Shown: positions 1-12,412 of the stretch, one piece after another | Numbering within the stretch: the stretch's first letter is position 1 | Layout of the letters: every line of letters starts with the position of its first letter | Assembly: GCA_016715115.1 (NCBI GenBank) | Contig: JADKBM010000001.1 | Coordinates: 1-64,000 of the forward strand | Direction: 5' to 3' | Length of the DNA: 64,000 nucleotides | Source of the DNA: Acidobacteriota bacterium | GTDB lineage: Bacteria > Acidobacteriota > Blastocatellia > Pyrinomonadales > Pyrinomonadaceae | Notes under the pieces: model-generated | Seen by the model: only the letters and a program-made list of their open reading frames with translations | The model's database searches: none | What the model was told of the DNA's origin: nothing | Made by a program: the position numbers and the translations under genes

Positions 1-640
1 CCCCGGCCGAACGCGCCGACGACCGGATATGATACTTCGTTTGAAAATTCTTCGTGTTGCTTTTTATGAACAGGATCGACGCGAGCGGATCGTACGCTTT
101 CGGAATAACCGCCGTAATTTTCCGTCGCCGAAGAAAGCAGCCGGGACAAAAGAGCGAATGCCACTTCATCAACACTTTGCCCCCGTCGCGGCCGCTGCAG
201 TAGCAGATCTCGCGATCACGGTTTTCGAGTTGCGTGACTTCCGTTGCGCATCCGCAGACGCCTTTCCAACTGTATTTTGCGCCCGCGCCGGCCCAGAGCG
301 ATTTAAGACCGTACGGATGGGTCTGATTCTCCATCGCGATCGCCACCGGGAATCGGACGTTATGTCGCCGTTCGATGATTCCGGGGCAATACATTCCGCG
401 CAAAACCGTCTCAGCCGCGCGCCGCCGTTGACGAGCACGAGCGCGTTGAGCGGACGCTCATATCCACGTCGTTGACCCGATTGATGAACCAGGTCGAACT
501 TGCCGCGGCGTAAAGTGGCTGCGTTCGTATTCACATCCAGAGACTGCCGTCGCATTGCCAACGCATCTGCTGATCCGATGGATTTCCGCCACGTGGCGTC
601 CATTTTGTTCAAATAGTAATTTCGATCATCGCCAGCTAAG
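1..640 (-). pseudogene. 3' or internal fragment of an unidentified coding region, frameshifted
   Basis: Minus-strand translation gives protein-like stretches split between frames: one reading LNKMDATWRKSIGSADAL near 610-555, another reading PYGLKSLWAGAGAKYSWKGV near 320-265, followed by GGKVLMKWHSLF near 195-160. The codon composition resembles the real minus-strand genes next to it. The gene is cut by the window edge at position 1 and has at least two frameshifts inside. The last stretch is faintly reminiscent of GH38-type glycoside hydrolases, but that is a weak impression and I do not assign a function. The breaks belong to the frameshift-rich first 11.8 kb and may be sequence errors. Confidence 0.3.
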
Positions 641-1184
641 ATTCAAGATATGTCACAATGCCGCAGCGGATCCGGTGGAAGAAGCCGTCGGCATGGTCGT
701 CCGGCGCGATGTAAACCGTTTCTGGGCAATGATCGGTTGCGTCGCGACGTTGATCGCTACAAAAATGCGGCGAAGAGTTTAAAAAATGCCCTTCTACTGG
801 TACGGAACAAGCGGGGAATAACTGATAAACGCGAAAAGCCCCCGGTTTCCGATTTCAACTGAAATTACGTGTTAGCGACTTTTGCTCGCGAATCTTCGCG
901 AATCCGCGCGAAACAGCGTCTGATCCGATGGTATAAAAACCGTCTTTTAACGATTTGTGGGCCAAATTAAAACGCCGTTCACTCGCGTGGCTTTGGACCG
1001 GACTTTATTTGGCGCCGATTGGAGAATATTCGCGGGCAAACTCCCATTGCATAATCCGGGTTCAAGGCGAGGTTTTCCGGGTTGCTGCGAACTGATTGGG
1101 ATTGCGCGGTCGCATCCGCTTGATCAGTCGACCCGGGCAAATCAATCCGCAGCAAACGACTTCTGGGTTCGGGAGATTATGCGA
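641..1184. other. Intergenic stretch without a recognisable gene
   Basis: This is the gap between the edge fragment and the 3' end of argH. Short open frames on both strands show no conserved motif, signal peptide or plausible start. Around 880-915 there are repeats of a CGCGAAT-like word (AATCTTCGCGAATCCGCGCG), which may be a decayed copy of the 7-nt repeats seen elsewhere in the window. No terminator hairpin was recognised. Confidence 0.4.
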
Positions 1185-2648
1185 TCAACGAATCCATTTG
1201 TCGAGTGAAGCTTCGCGGCGGCCGATGCCGACGTTTCGTTGCGCGCGCCGAGTTAATTCGAGATCTTCACCGAGCGTACCGACCTGAACCGCCAACGCGC
1301 GCTGGTTTCCTGACGGTTTTTGCCGCCATAGATCGTCCGGATCGACACAAAGAACTCGGCCGTCAAAGTTCGTTCAAATTCTTCTTCGGTGAAAGCAAGC
1401 TCGGCGACCGGCGACCGCCCGCGCGGTCGTCTGGAGCAGCTCGTAGGTGATCTTTCGGGTCCGTGTACGCCGTTTTGACGTACTCGCCGACGATCTTGTG
1501 AGCGATGCGAAACGGCAGGTTCTTCGCGTGCCGGACGATCGAGTCGGCGGTTCGGTGACGTTGCGAATTCGCCTCGGCCCGTTCACGAAGAACGTCCAGA
1601 TTGAACCGCCGATTTGAGCGTCGCGGCAAACAGCGAGACCGAACGCACGCATCGCGGAGAGCGTTGTAGATAAGCGGCTGCAGATCATCCTCGACGTCGT
1701 TGATGTCGCCAAAGGGCGTGTTGTGAATGCTCGGTCCAGAAACACCGAGGCCTCTGGCCGAGCGCTTGTTTGCGAGCGCGGATACGCCCGGGCGCGACCG
1801 GATTCCGCTTCTGCGGCATTATCGACGAGCCTTGGACAAAACCGTCCGGCAGACGCACGACGTTGAACTCCATCATCGCCATCAGCAGGAACTCCTGCGA
1901 GAATTTCCCGATATTGACGAGCAGGGCTTTCATTGCGCCGAGCATCTCTATAGAAATAATCCACCAAGCGATCCGAGGCGTAGCGTTGACGGTCGGCGCG
2001 GTGAATCCGAGAAGCTCAGAAACGCGGTGGCGGTCGATCGGAAAACCGGTGGTCGTGATCGCGCACGCGCCGAGCGGGCAAAGTTCGCGATTCTCGTACG
2101 CGTTCCCGAGGCGCTTGATGTCGCGTCCAAACCTCGGCCACCGCCAGAAGATAGTGCGCGAGCGTCGACGGCTGAGCCGGTTGAAGGTGCGTGTAGGCCG
2201 ATCAGTGTCTCGTGGTTCGCCGCCGCGAGGTCGAGAAGATTCGTCCGCAGTTCGTTCGCTTCACGGACGAGTTCAGAAAAGCAATTTCGGACGCAGATAG
2301 ATCCGGTAGATCGTGACGTCGATGTCGTTCCGGCTGCGGGCCGTGTGCAGCTTGCCGGCCGTATCTTCGTCTCGCAGATTGCGGTCATACTCCCACGAAG
2401 ATAGTAGAAAAGACCTGAACGTGCCGTCATACGTACACCGACCGGCGGATCGCTTCGAAATCCAGGCGCGAAGCGACGTGAGGATCAAACGCTGTGCTTC
2501 GGGCGTGATGATTCCCTGTTCGCCGAGCATCACCGCATGCGCAGAATCAACCTCGACGTAGGCGTCGAGGGAATAATCCTTGGCATCGATGAAGCAGTCT
2601 TCAAGTACGTTCTTCTTGTAATTTCGGGCCCGGAAACTTTTCTTGCAT
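1185..2648 (-). pseudogene. argH: Argininosuccinate lyase, reading frame broken by several frameshifts
   Basis: ArgH cleaves argininosuccinate to arginine and fumarate, the last step of arginine synthesis. The fumarase/ASL signature GSSIMPQKRNP is intact around 1790-1825, and LHTARSRNDIDV around 2300-2350 is the substrate-binding SRND region. The N-terminal part (SAHAVMLGEQGIITPEAQ) and the C-terminal part (FRIAHKIVGEYVKTAYTD) are also recognisable, but they lie in different frames. Joining frames gives about 488 codons, slightly longer than usual for the family. The start is taken at the ATG ending at 2648 (MQEKFPG...) and the end at the TGA at 1185 after a tail ending DKWIR. An indel directly follows the start. 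Whether this is a true pseudogene or a gene with sequencing errors cannot be decided here; the pattern in neighbouring genes favours errors. Confidence 0.8.
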
Positions 2649-2786
2649 TTTTTGTTCTTGATTGGAGCCGAACGCGTCCTGCCTGAAGCGGCGCCACGCG
2701 CCATGAAACATTTGAATTCAGAGATCGACCTCACCGCACCCGTTCTTGTGAGCACGCTCCAAGGCAAACGGGACTTTGCGCTCGTT

Positions 2787-5406
2787 CTATTTCTTGACCG
2801 CTTTCGGCAGGCTCAGCAGATTCGCGAAAATGCGATATGCGCCGGGATTGCCGACCGGCAATTGGCGGAACCACGAATACGACGTAAACGTATCTGCCCT
2901 TCCCGATCTCAGCGTAGAGCATTCCGCCGAGGCTTTCCTTTTCCGCCCTCGTCGTGGGTTTCGAGCAGCGGCGTGGAATTTGTCGTCCCACGCCGTCAAA
3001 GATATAAAGATTCCGCTCCTGGACCCAATTGTCGAAATCGCGGTCGGTGATCTTGTTCGGATAGCTTAGGACCGGATTCATCGGTTGGAGCATCTTCACC
3101 GGCGCCGTTTCATCGACCGTACGGATGTTCGATTCCATTTTCGCCGGATACGGCGTCAGATTGAGCCGCGCGAATTCCTGTTGCTGATACTGGACGATCA
3201 TCGTTCCGCCGTTGCGGACGAATTCGATGAGCCTCCCGTTGTTGGCGACATAGTCGGGCCGACCTGCGATGCGCGGATGCCGATGACGATCGTGTCGAAC
3301 TGCGACAGATCCCCGGTCGAAAGATAGTCTTCGTCGAGAAGTTTGACGTTGAGTCCAAGCCGTTCGATCGCCTGCGGAACTCCTTGACGCCGCTGCCGTT
3401 ACGTATCCGACGCGAACCGGCGCAACCTTCAGATCGAGGACGTTGACCTTTCGTCGTCGCGCGCGAATAGAGTCGGTGCGTCTGAATATGCGGATACTCG
3501 ATCGCCTGCATCGTCGGAGTAGACCGCGCCGCCGACCGAGGCCTGGGCGGCGTAGATCTCGAACGATTCGGCAGCTTTCGCCGACGGCATCTCGACGTCA
3601 AAGGTGATCGCCGTTTTCTCGCGCGCGCCTTGAGATCAAAGTGGACGAACTTGCGCGTATTTCAGTTCTTTCGATGCATTCGAATTGAGCGCGACCGAGC
3701 CCCTTCAAAGGATTCGGCGAATTGTTCGTTACGCCCAGCACGAGCCGCTTCTTCGGCAGTTTCGGCGCTCATCGGAGCGATCAGGATCTTTTGGTCGAGA
3801 CTGACCGTCACGGCCGGAACGACACTGACGTCGCGCCGGATCTCGCCGCGGATGTCGTCCGAATATCGGAACTGGACGTCACGCTCGATCGCGACCAGCC
3901 GCCCGCCGATCTCGCGAGTTTGACCTCGGCCTTCATCAGCGCCGGTTGAAACGGCAGATTCTTCGACGCCGCGTCCTGCCATTCGAGGAAGTTTTGTTGC
4001 GCGGATTCTCAAGCCAATACGGTTCGGTCGGTTTCGCGTCTTTCGCCGAAACAACCGTGAAGAACGCCGCGTGCGAAGCCGTCTCGCGCCGCGGACGGAA
4101 TCCGCTTTCCTGCTGGACCGGTTCCGGCGACGACTCGGCCGACCATCCGCGCGGCGCCTGGAGCGATACGTCTTTGACCTTCACATCGGCGCTTTGCGCG
4201 AAGACGCGAACTCCGACGTTGACCGAATCACCGGGCACGATCGTTTCAGAGTTGCTCAGCGCATCGACGACCACGCCGGCGGCCATTTGCAACGCTTTGG
4301 CAAATTCGCGTTCCTTTGCCGGATCAGGAATTTCGAGTCCGGGTTGCGCGTCGAGCCTTCGGCCTCAACGGCCTGGGCGTAGCCTTGGGGAAGGATCGAA
4401 TCAGCTTTTCAGGCGCGTGATGTCATAACTCTGAGCGCGAGTTCGGCGGTCTCCTGAAGTGCCGCAAGTTTCGGGAACAGCGGATCGTATCTGTCGCCGC
4501 TGATCGACGGAATTCCCTTGATCGATGTGTCGAGCCCGTCAAACATACTCGTCTCTTTCTCGACCTTGTCGCCGACCGTTTCAAGAAGGCGCATTCCTGA
4601 CGTGAACTTTCCGCGGAGTTCGAGCATGCCCATTTCCTGCGATTTATGCTGGCTGCGGCCTTCCATCGCGATCTCGAAATAGGAACGGCTGATCAGAGAA
4701 TATATTCGCCGGTGTTGACGACGAGCGTCGGCGGATTGCTCGGATTGTTGGTAAACGATTGCGAAACATAGAGTTTTTCGCCCGCTACGGTGTCAGGCCT
4801 TCGGCGAAATGCTCCGAAAACTGTTTTGGGTCGGCCGCGGCCTTGAAGGCTATCGGCTTCAGGTAACGGCGAGTTGGTGCTGTCCGTGCCCGTCGGCCGG
4901 CGTTCCCGCCAATCCGAAACGATGACCATCGGCCGAAACTTCCTGATCGCGCGGACCATATCGCCGAGCGTCAACCGCTCGCCCCAGATGCGCGCCGCTT
5001 CTTCACGCTTCTTCGAGAAACCACAGTCCATAACGCGCGCGTGAAGAGCTGTTCGCCGCCGTCGAGCCGGCGCGCTTGAAAGTTCTTCCGAACGAATGAC
5101 GCCGAGCGGTTCGAACAGTTCCTCACCGATGACGTTCTGCCCGCCGTCGCCGCGGTTGAGCGAGAGATAAACGGTCCGCGCCTGCTGTTTGCAAACGCGT
5201 ACGCGATCAATCCGGAATCCTCGTCATCCGGATGCGCCGCCGTATGCATAAAGCTCGCCGTCGTCTGCAACCGTTTCAGAATCTGCCCGAGTCCCGAGGC
5301 GGCGTTGTCGGAGATCGGCCGCACCTGGCGGGAAGACAAATGGAAAAAGGAAGAAGGAAAGTAACAGAACGTACGAAATAGTGTTTTTTATGGCCTTATG
5401 TTTCAT
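2787..5406 (-). pseudogene. Secreted PIG-L (LmbE-like) deacetylase family protein, frameshifted
   Basis: PIG-L proteins are zinc-dependent N-deacetylases acting on sugars or sugar conjugates. The start (ATG at 5406, MKHKAIKNTISYVLLLSFFL) is a clear signal peptide, so the protein is exported. The metal-binding motif AHPDDEDSG follows at about residues 55-65. Further family-like stretches are DMVRAIRKFRPMVIVSDW near 4910-4960 and EGRSQHKSQEMGMLELRG near 4610-4665. The C-terminal half ends in FANLLSLPKAVKK with a TAG at 2787. Total span is about 873 codons, as for the large two-part members of the family rather than the small BshB type, so it is probably not the bacillithiol-pathway deacetylase. 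Many frameshifts interrupt it. It follows the symporter by only 7 bp, suggesting co-transcription and perhaps uptake of a deacetylated product (inference). Confidence 0.75.
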
Positions 5407-5413
5407 TTGTTTT

Positions 5414-7122
5414 CTACTTTTGCGACCTCCGATACCGTCAGACTGATACAGTCCGGCGCCGACGGTCACCAGACAACCGACGACGCTGTACCAAAGAAAT
5501 GCGATCTTGAAATAGCCCTTTTTGGGCGATCAGGATTGCGAACCGATAAGGTCCACGATCTCGGCGAAGTTGTGGATCAACGCGATCGAAAGGATCCCGC
5601 ACAAGAGCCCATAAAACGCCCGCGGGCCTTGGCGCGCGGGAACACGAACGCAAGCGCGAAAACGCCGAGCAGCGAGCCGTAGAAGAACGATCTGAACTTG
5701 TTGACGACCTCGATCAGCGATCCGAGATTCGTCGAATAAATGGCTACGATACAGGCAAACACGCCCCAGCCGAGCGTCGAGATCTTGCCTACGAGCAAAT
5801 ACTGTTTGTCGGTCGCGTCCGGATTGATAAGGCGACGGTAGAAATCGATCGTCGTTGCCGTGGCGAGCGCGTTTAGTTCAGCCGAGATCGACGACATCGC
5901 CGCCGCGAAGATCGCCGCGATGATGAGTCCGATGACCCCGATCGGCATATAGCTCAGAACAAACGTCGGAAACACGTAGTTGACGTCGTTGAATTTTTCG
6001 TCGCTTTCTTCTTGACGAAATCGACCGCGGTCGCCCGCGCGTCGTTGAACCCCTTTGTTCGCCTCGATATACTTCTGCCGCGCTTCCGGGAGAATCAGAC
6101 GCCAGATACTCGACCGCCGATGCCTTTCTGTTTTCGAAGGCCGCGCCGTATTTCGTCTCGATCGCCTTGAACTCTTCCGGAAGTCGCCGCCTTGGTCGCC
6201 TCGATGTTGTTGAAGATCGCCGGAGCGCTGGAATTGGTAGAAGACGAAGACCATAATGCCGATCATCAGAATGAAGAACTGCATCGGAATCTTCAAAAAC
6301 GCGGACATCAGGAGCGACGTCCGGCCCTGATCGACCGATTTTGCGGTCAAAAGCGTTGGACCTGGCTTTGATCGCATCCAAAATACGGGAGCGCGAGAAA
6401 GGTGCCGCCGATCAGCCCCGACCAGAAGGTGTATTGCTCGGTGAAATCGACTTTGAAATCGACCGTGTTGAGCTTTCCGACCGCACCGGCAAGCTGCGGC
6501 CCGTCACCGACGCCGACTCCCGTCGGAAAATTACCGACGATTATGACGAGACAAACGCCGAGCCCGAAGAAGATGACGACCATTTGCTTGACGTCCGTCC
6601 ACGTCACGGCCTGGACGCCGCCGAACATCGTATAGATGGTCGTTGAAAGCCCCATCGCGAAGATCGTGTAAATGAGATTCCAGCCGAGAACGATCGACAG
6701 AATGATCGACGGCGCGGCGATGACGACGCCGGCCGCGAGTCCGCGCGAGATCAGGGAAAGAAGCTCGTGAGCGTCCGGACCCGAACGTCGAAGCGCTTCT
6801 CGAGATATTCGTAAGCCGTGTAAACATTCGCGTTATGGAAAAACTTGACGACCGTGATGCAGAGGATGATCATCGCGACCGGGAGTCCGAAATAGAACTG
6901 GATGAAGCGCATCCCGTCGGAATAGGCTTGACCGGTCGTTCCGACGAGAGTGATCGCCGATAGTTGGGTCGCCATTACAGACAGCCCCACGGCCCACCAC
7001 GGCAGGCTTTTGTTGGCGAGAAAATAACCCTGCACGCTCTTGCTGTGCTTGGTCATTCTGATCCCGTCAAAGATCATAAACGCCAGATATGCGACAATTA
7101 TCGCCCAATCAAGCCAAGACAT
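5414..7122 (-). pseudogene. Sodium/solute symporter (SSS family), frameshifted
   Basis: SSS-family transporters import sugars, amino acids or vitamins with Na+. The N-terminal 120 residues are in one frame (MSWLDWAIIVAYLAFMIFDG, then ANKSLPWWAVGLSVMATQLS, typical of TM1-TM2), followed by GTTGQAYSDGMRFIQFYFGL. Later membrane segments lie in other frames: TIYTMFGGVQAVTWTDVKQM near 6590-6650, IPMQFFILMIGIMVFVFYQF near 6235-6290 and GVIGLIIAAIFAAAMSSISA near 5880-5945. About 569 codons in total, normal for the family. I count at least five frame changes. The end is placed at TAG 5414-5416 (frame reading RSQK-stop). A 7-nt repeat block sits just upstream of the start. The substrate cannot be told. 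Confidence 0.78.
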
Positions 7123-7128
7123 AACGAT

Positions 7129-7166
7129 TTCGGATTTGCGATTTTCGATTTGCGATTCTTCCGCGG
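7129..7166. repeat. Short period-7 repeat upstream of the symporter start
   Basis: The plus strand reads ACGATTT CGGATTT GCGATTT TCGATTT GCGATTC in consecutive heptamers. The block lies 6 bp from the symporter start codon (7122), where a ribosome-binding site would be expected. It is of the GATTTGC/GATTTTC type also seen at 14248, 29265 and 59866. Confidence 0.7.
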
Positions 7167-7334
7167 CCGCCGGGGATTTGCATCAGCCCAAGACCAGAAA
7201 TCACAAACCCTCATTCAAGAGAAGTATTTCGAGAAAGACCAAAGCAGCAAAATGACCACGACAAGGGTGAGTATCACGCCTGCGTAGACGGGATACCACC
7301 ACGAGTCGGGTCTGTCTTTGATTCGTCTTCCATA

Positions 7335-10266
7335 CTAGAAAAATGAATTTGAATCCAACCTGGAACTGACGGCTGTCAAGCGACGTTACCGGACGGTTCT
7401 GAACCGTCGGCAAAGCCTGCGTCAGATTTCCGAGCGCGTCGGTCGTTACCGTCAAACTATTGATCTGGAACTTGCTGTTGATATTGAAGACGTTGAGAAA
7501 CTCGCCAAACGCTTCGAGTTTCAACCTCTCGTTGAAATTGAAAAACCGCGAGTAGCGCAGATCGGTATTGAACTGGTACGGCGTGACGCCGGAATTCCGG
7601 CGGATTCCGACCGGGTTGTCCGATCCGGTGAAACCATCCAGATTGATGTCGTTGACCGCAATGATGTTGAACCGCTCGCCGCTGTTCGCCGTCATTATGA
7701 TCCCGAGCTGGTGTTGTTGACGAGGTAACGCAACGCCTTGTTCGCGAAGTTGAACTGCGGCCGGCCGACAAAGCTCACAACGAACGTATGACGCTGGTCC
7801 GCGAGCGACGGCCCCAGATCGCGGCGGCGGCTCGTCGGATCCTGGGTTACAAGGTTTCCGACCTGGGGTCGCGACGAGATTCTGTTCCGGAGCGTCGTCT
7901 TCCGATTTCGACAAAGTGTAATTGACGCTGAACTGGTATCCTTCGAAAACCGCTTCGAAAGCTGCAGCGTCATCGCGTTGTAATTTGAATTTCCGACGGA
8001 CTCGGCCATCAGGATATTGTTGAAACGGGGATCAAGACGGGTCGCCGCACTCACCGTGTTGCTGAAGATCGGACGGCCGTCGGCAAGCGACGACGTCGGA
8101 TTGATTCGATTGATGTTGCGGTAAAGCGGAATGTGACGGCCGCCCGAACGAATGTAGCCGACAGTGAACGCGAGATCCTTGGTCAGCGCCTGTTCAAGCT
8201 GAAAATTCATATGGATCGCATACATATTCTCAAAGTCAGGCGACATCGTCTCGATGCTCTGCACGGGCAAAACCGCTCCGGCGGGCAATGAACCGAGGGT
8301 TGTCGGGAACGCCGGCGATCCGGCGGTTGCCGGCGCAAACGTAAAGTTGAACAGGATCGGGCTGCCGTTATTGAGCAACGCGCGCTGGTAAAAATCGAGA
8401 TAGACCGTATCGTAATAGAGTCCGGCGCTGGCACGGAACACCGTCGGGCGATCCCCCTCGCGGACCGAATAAACAACTCCGAGACGCGGCGCGAAGTTGT
8501 TCTTGTCCACCTTGAACGACTGCGATGCCGCAAACGGCGAGTTCGCAAACGCCTCAGGAATATCGTAAAGGTCGTAGCGGAGTCCGTAATTGATCTTCAA
8601 ACGGCGGGTCGCCTTCCAGTCGTCCTGAGCGAAAAAGTTGTAGAACGTCGATTGATATACGATATCCGGATTGCCGAACGCTTCGACGTAATTGGTATAG
8701 CCGCGCGGCGTCAATCCGCTTCTTGCATCGAGATACGACTGCAGCGTCGGGAACGTGTAGCGCGCGAATTGATTCGAACGACGCGTATCGTCGATGCGGT
8801 TCAAACCACCGCCGATCTTGATTCCGTGGTCGCCGCGCGTCCACGTCAGGTTGTCCTGAAACTGGTTCGTCACCTGAAGCGGCGCGATCGTGTCGTCGTT
8901 TTCCGGGGCGCCGAAATTGGCGACGCCGGTGATGACGACGCTGATTCCGGTGCCCGAATTGCTGTTCGCGATGTTGCGTGAATCGCGTTTCGCGTACTGA
9001 TAACGAAACTCGTTGATGACCGTCGGGGAGAAGATCGACGCCAGCTGCAGTCCGATCGAATACGATTTGTCGTCAAAGTCGATGCTTCGCTGCAAAGTGT
9101 TCAATCCGCCGGCGATGTTGTTCGGCGAAAGATTAGTGAAATAGTTGAACCTGCCCGTCAGACGGTTCGCATCGTTGAGTTGGGCGTCGGTGCGGAAAAT
9201 GAAAAAGTTGACTTTCTGGGATGCCGGGATAGCCGTCGGAAAAGCATCTGCCGGAACGCCGGCGGCGATCAGCGCGGCCTTATTGGCGTCGGTGATCGTG
9301 ATCGTCCGCTGCGGTTCGCCGGCGAGATCGCGTTTGACCCATTCGTATCCGGTGTAGAACTGCCAGCGATCCTTGATGATCGGCCCGCCGAGAGCGCCGG
9401 TGAAGTTGTCGACCTTGGTTTCAGGCTTGATCGCCGTCGGCGAGATGTTGAACGGCCGCGACGACATCGACGTCCGGCGGAATCGGTAGCTGGCCGAACC
9501 GTGGAAACCATTTGTTCCCGAGGGCGTGACGGCGTTCATGATCAGTCCGGGCGTGTTGCCGAATTCAGCCGAAAATCCGTTCGTCACGAGCTGAACTTCG
9601 GCGACGAACGTATCCGAGATCGGCATCAGGCGAATCCCGCCGCGGTCGGCCTGGGTGTTGTTGTTGCCGTCGAGCTGATAGTTCGTGCGGCGCGTATAAC
9701 CATTGGCGTTGATTCGCGGAACTCCGAATTCGACGTTCGGGCGTCCCGTGACGTTGCTCTGCAAGAGCGCGAAGTTGTACGGGTTGCGCGAGACGTTCGG
9801 AAGATTCTGAACCTCGCGGGTATTCATCACGCGGCCGAGGTCGATCTTTCCCGGATCGGCGATCGGCGCATCGGACGTGATCGTGATCGTTTCATTAACT
9901 CCGCCAGGCGTCAGGGGAGACATTGATCGTCGCGGTTGAACCCGTCGTCAGAGTCACTCCTTCCTGCACGAACTTCTTGAAGTTCGGCGCTTCGACGGTA
10001 ACGCGGTACTTGCCGAGCGGAAGCAACGGAAGCCGATAACTGCCTTCCGAATCGGTCGTTACGCTGCGTTCGGCGCCGGTATCGAGATTGCGAACCGAAA
10101 CGGTCGCGCCGGCGACGGCAGCCGAATTGGCGTCCGTCACCGTTCCTTCGATCTGGCCGTTGAGCGCCTGTGATTGAGCCGTCGCCCCGGCGACGGCCAG
10201 AACCAGCGTCAGCAGGGTTAATAAGAACAACGTGAATGGTTTACGCGAATAGTTATCCATCGACAT
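7335..10266 (-). CDS. Oar-like TonB-dependent receptor with carboxypeptidase regulatory-like N-terminal domain (frameshifted)
   Basis: This is an outer-membrane beta-barrel receptor of the Oar type that is abundant in Acidobacteriota; the substrate is unknown. The start at 10266 (MSMDNYSRKP) is supported by AAGGAG nine bases upstream. A signal peptide ending near ATAQ is followed by a carboxypeptidase regulatory-like domain (GTVTDANSAAVAGATVSVRN). Then come plug-like sequence (LDGNNNTQADRGGIRLMPIS, SAEFGNTPGLIMNAVTPSGT) and a long barrel with NFFAQDDWKATRRLKINYGL. The correct C-terminus is probably GFKFIF-stop at 7335, which needs one base fewer in the A-run 7339-7343. Frame changes are also seen near 9920, 7940, 7865 and 7705. 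About 977 codons in total. The small, scattered indels look like sequence errors. The upstream region 10267-10415 also separates it from mutL. Confidence 0.88.
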
Positions 10267-10415
10267 CCGGGAAATCTCCTTGTTTGTTTTGAAAAATATG
10301 CGGAATAATTCGTTACACGAATATAACATTATTGGTACGAAAGCGTAACCGTGAAGGTTACACTTTGTGCGACAGATCGTTGATCTGTTTCCGAATCTTG
10401 CGAGCGGAATCGGGA

Positions 10416-12372
10416 TCAGGATCGATGAAAGCCGCGTTCGATGTCCTTCATCGTGAGACGAAGAATTACCGGCCGGCCGTGCGGGCAGGTCGTCGGCGAA
10501 GATGTCAGGAGAAGGCGGTCGATAAGCCATTGCATCTTCTCCATCGTCAACGGCATATTGATCTTGACGGCGGCTTTGCAGGCCAGGCTCGCGGCGATCT
10601 CGTCACGCAAGGTCGCGCGCGCACCGCCGCGTTTCTCGGCATCGACCGTGTCAAGCAATTCCGCCAGCAAGTTGCGTGCGTCCTTCGGTGCGACATCCGT
10701 CGGAACGGCCTTGATCGCGACCGTCCGTCCGGAAAGCCGCATTACATCAAAACCGCATTCCTCAAGTTCCTTGCTGACGATCTCGAACGCGGCCGCCTGC
10801 GCCGGTGTCAGATCGAACGTTTCGGGAATCAGAAGGTTCTGCGACCCAGCCGGCCGATCGGCTTCCTTGCGCCGGAACTTGTCGAAAAGGATCCGCTCAT
10901 GCGCGACATGTTGATCGACGAGCAGAAGACCTTCATCGTCGACGGCGATGATAAAACTCTCGTGAAGCTGACCGACCGGTCGGATCTTCGAGGCCGAAAC
11001 CTGTTCGACGTCAACGGCCTTGACGGCCTTGAGCGCGGGATCGGCGAATAGTTTCGGATCCGGGCCGGGCATCTCGGATCCTTCGAGCCGGAAACTTTGA
11101 TTTCCGGTTTTGAAAACCGCGAGGTCGGAATCCGGCTCTCGGACCTCAGACGGTTTGGTGAAACCACGGAGATCCGGATGATCCGCCGTTGCCGGTCCCG
11201 ACTCGGGCCCCGGTGGTTCGGATTCGACGGCGACGTCGATCTCAACGGCCGAGATCATCGCTTCGACTTCTGCGCGTTCGGCAGCTTCAGGAATATGAAA
11301 CTCGATTCTCGACTGCTCCGGACGCGGCCGTTCGTCGCGGATCGGGACGACAGACGGCTCACGCGGTTGCGGAGCGACTCCGACCGATGCAAGCGAACTA
11401 CGGACGGCTTCGGCGATGACTTCTTTGACCGCTTCCGAACGCCTGAAACGAACTTCGGTCTTCGCCGGATGGACGTTGACGTCGACCTCTTCGAGCGGAA
11501 TCTCGACAAACAGGAAGGCGACCGGGTAAACGCCGTGCGGCAAAATCGAGCGAAACCCTTCGAGCAATCCGCCGGCGATCACGCGGTCGCGGACAAAACG
11601 CCCGTTGATGAAGAAATACTGCGCGTCGCGGGTCGTCCGCCGCTCGCGCGGCGCGGAGACGAATCCCGAAATGGCGGCGACGAACTCGCGCCCGCCCGCG
11701 ACCGGCAAGAGGCTCTCGACCATCTCGGCGCCAAAGATTTGATAGGCGCGCTCGCGCAGGTCGCGCGCGGGCGCCAGGTTCAGACTTTCCACGACCGTTG
11801 CTGACGAGCGCGAAGGCGATCTCGGGATGCGCAAGCGCGTAATGGGTGACGATCGACGTCAGGTGAAAATTCTCGGTCGCCTCGGACCGCATAAACTTGC
11901 GCCGCGCCGGCGTGTTGAAAAATAGATCGCGGACGCTGATCGTCGTCCCGGTCGTCCGTGCCGCGTCGCGGACATCGACGAGCCTTCCGCCCTCGATGTC
12001 GACGCGGACCGCTGTTTCGGCATCGTCCGTCTTGGTGACGAGTTCGACGCGCGCGACCGAGGCGATCGACGCCAACGCCTCGCCGCGAAATCCGAGCGTC
12101 GCAATACGTCCGAGATCCTCGAGCGACGCTATCTTCGAAGTCGCGTGTCGTTCGAACGCGAGCAGCGCGTCATCACGATTCATCCCGACGCCGTCGTCCG
12201 TGATCCGCATCAGTCGCCGTCCGCCGAGTTCGATCTCGACCCGTATCCGCGTCGCGCCGGCATCGATGGAGTTTTCGATCAGCTCCTTGACGACAGACGC
12301 CGGCCGCTCGACGACTTCGCCGGCCGCAATCTGATTGGCAAGATTGTCGGGGAGGATTCGGATGGTATTCAT
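10416..12372 (-). CDS. mutL: DNA mismatch repair protein MutL (one frameshift)
   Basis: MutL couples mismatch recognition by MutS to strand incision. The N-terminal GHKL ATPase motifs are clear: ENSIDAGATRI, ITDDGVGM and TLGFRGEALASIASV, followed by FFNTPARRKFM. The C-terminal domain has the endonuclease-type metal-binding motifs: DQHVAHERI (usually DQHAAHERI), LACKAAV and CPHGRPVI. This suggests a nicking MutL rather than the E. coli type. The first 205 residues or so and the rest are in different frames; a single indel near 11,795, between ALVSNG and VESLNLAP, reconnects them to about 652 residues, a normal length. It is the last frameshift seen when moving away from position 1. bshC lies 135 bp upstream with a 7-nt repeat block between; no mutS is in the window. 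Confidence 0.93.
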
Positions 12373-12412
12373 CGTGGTTCGATGTTAACAAATTCGGGCG
12401 GAATCAGCATCA

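Noticed and set aside
9180..9926. Plus-strand open frame of 248 codons inside the receptor gene
   Set aside because: Opposite to clear receptor sequence on the minus strand.
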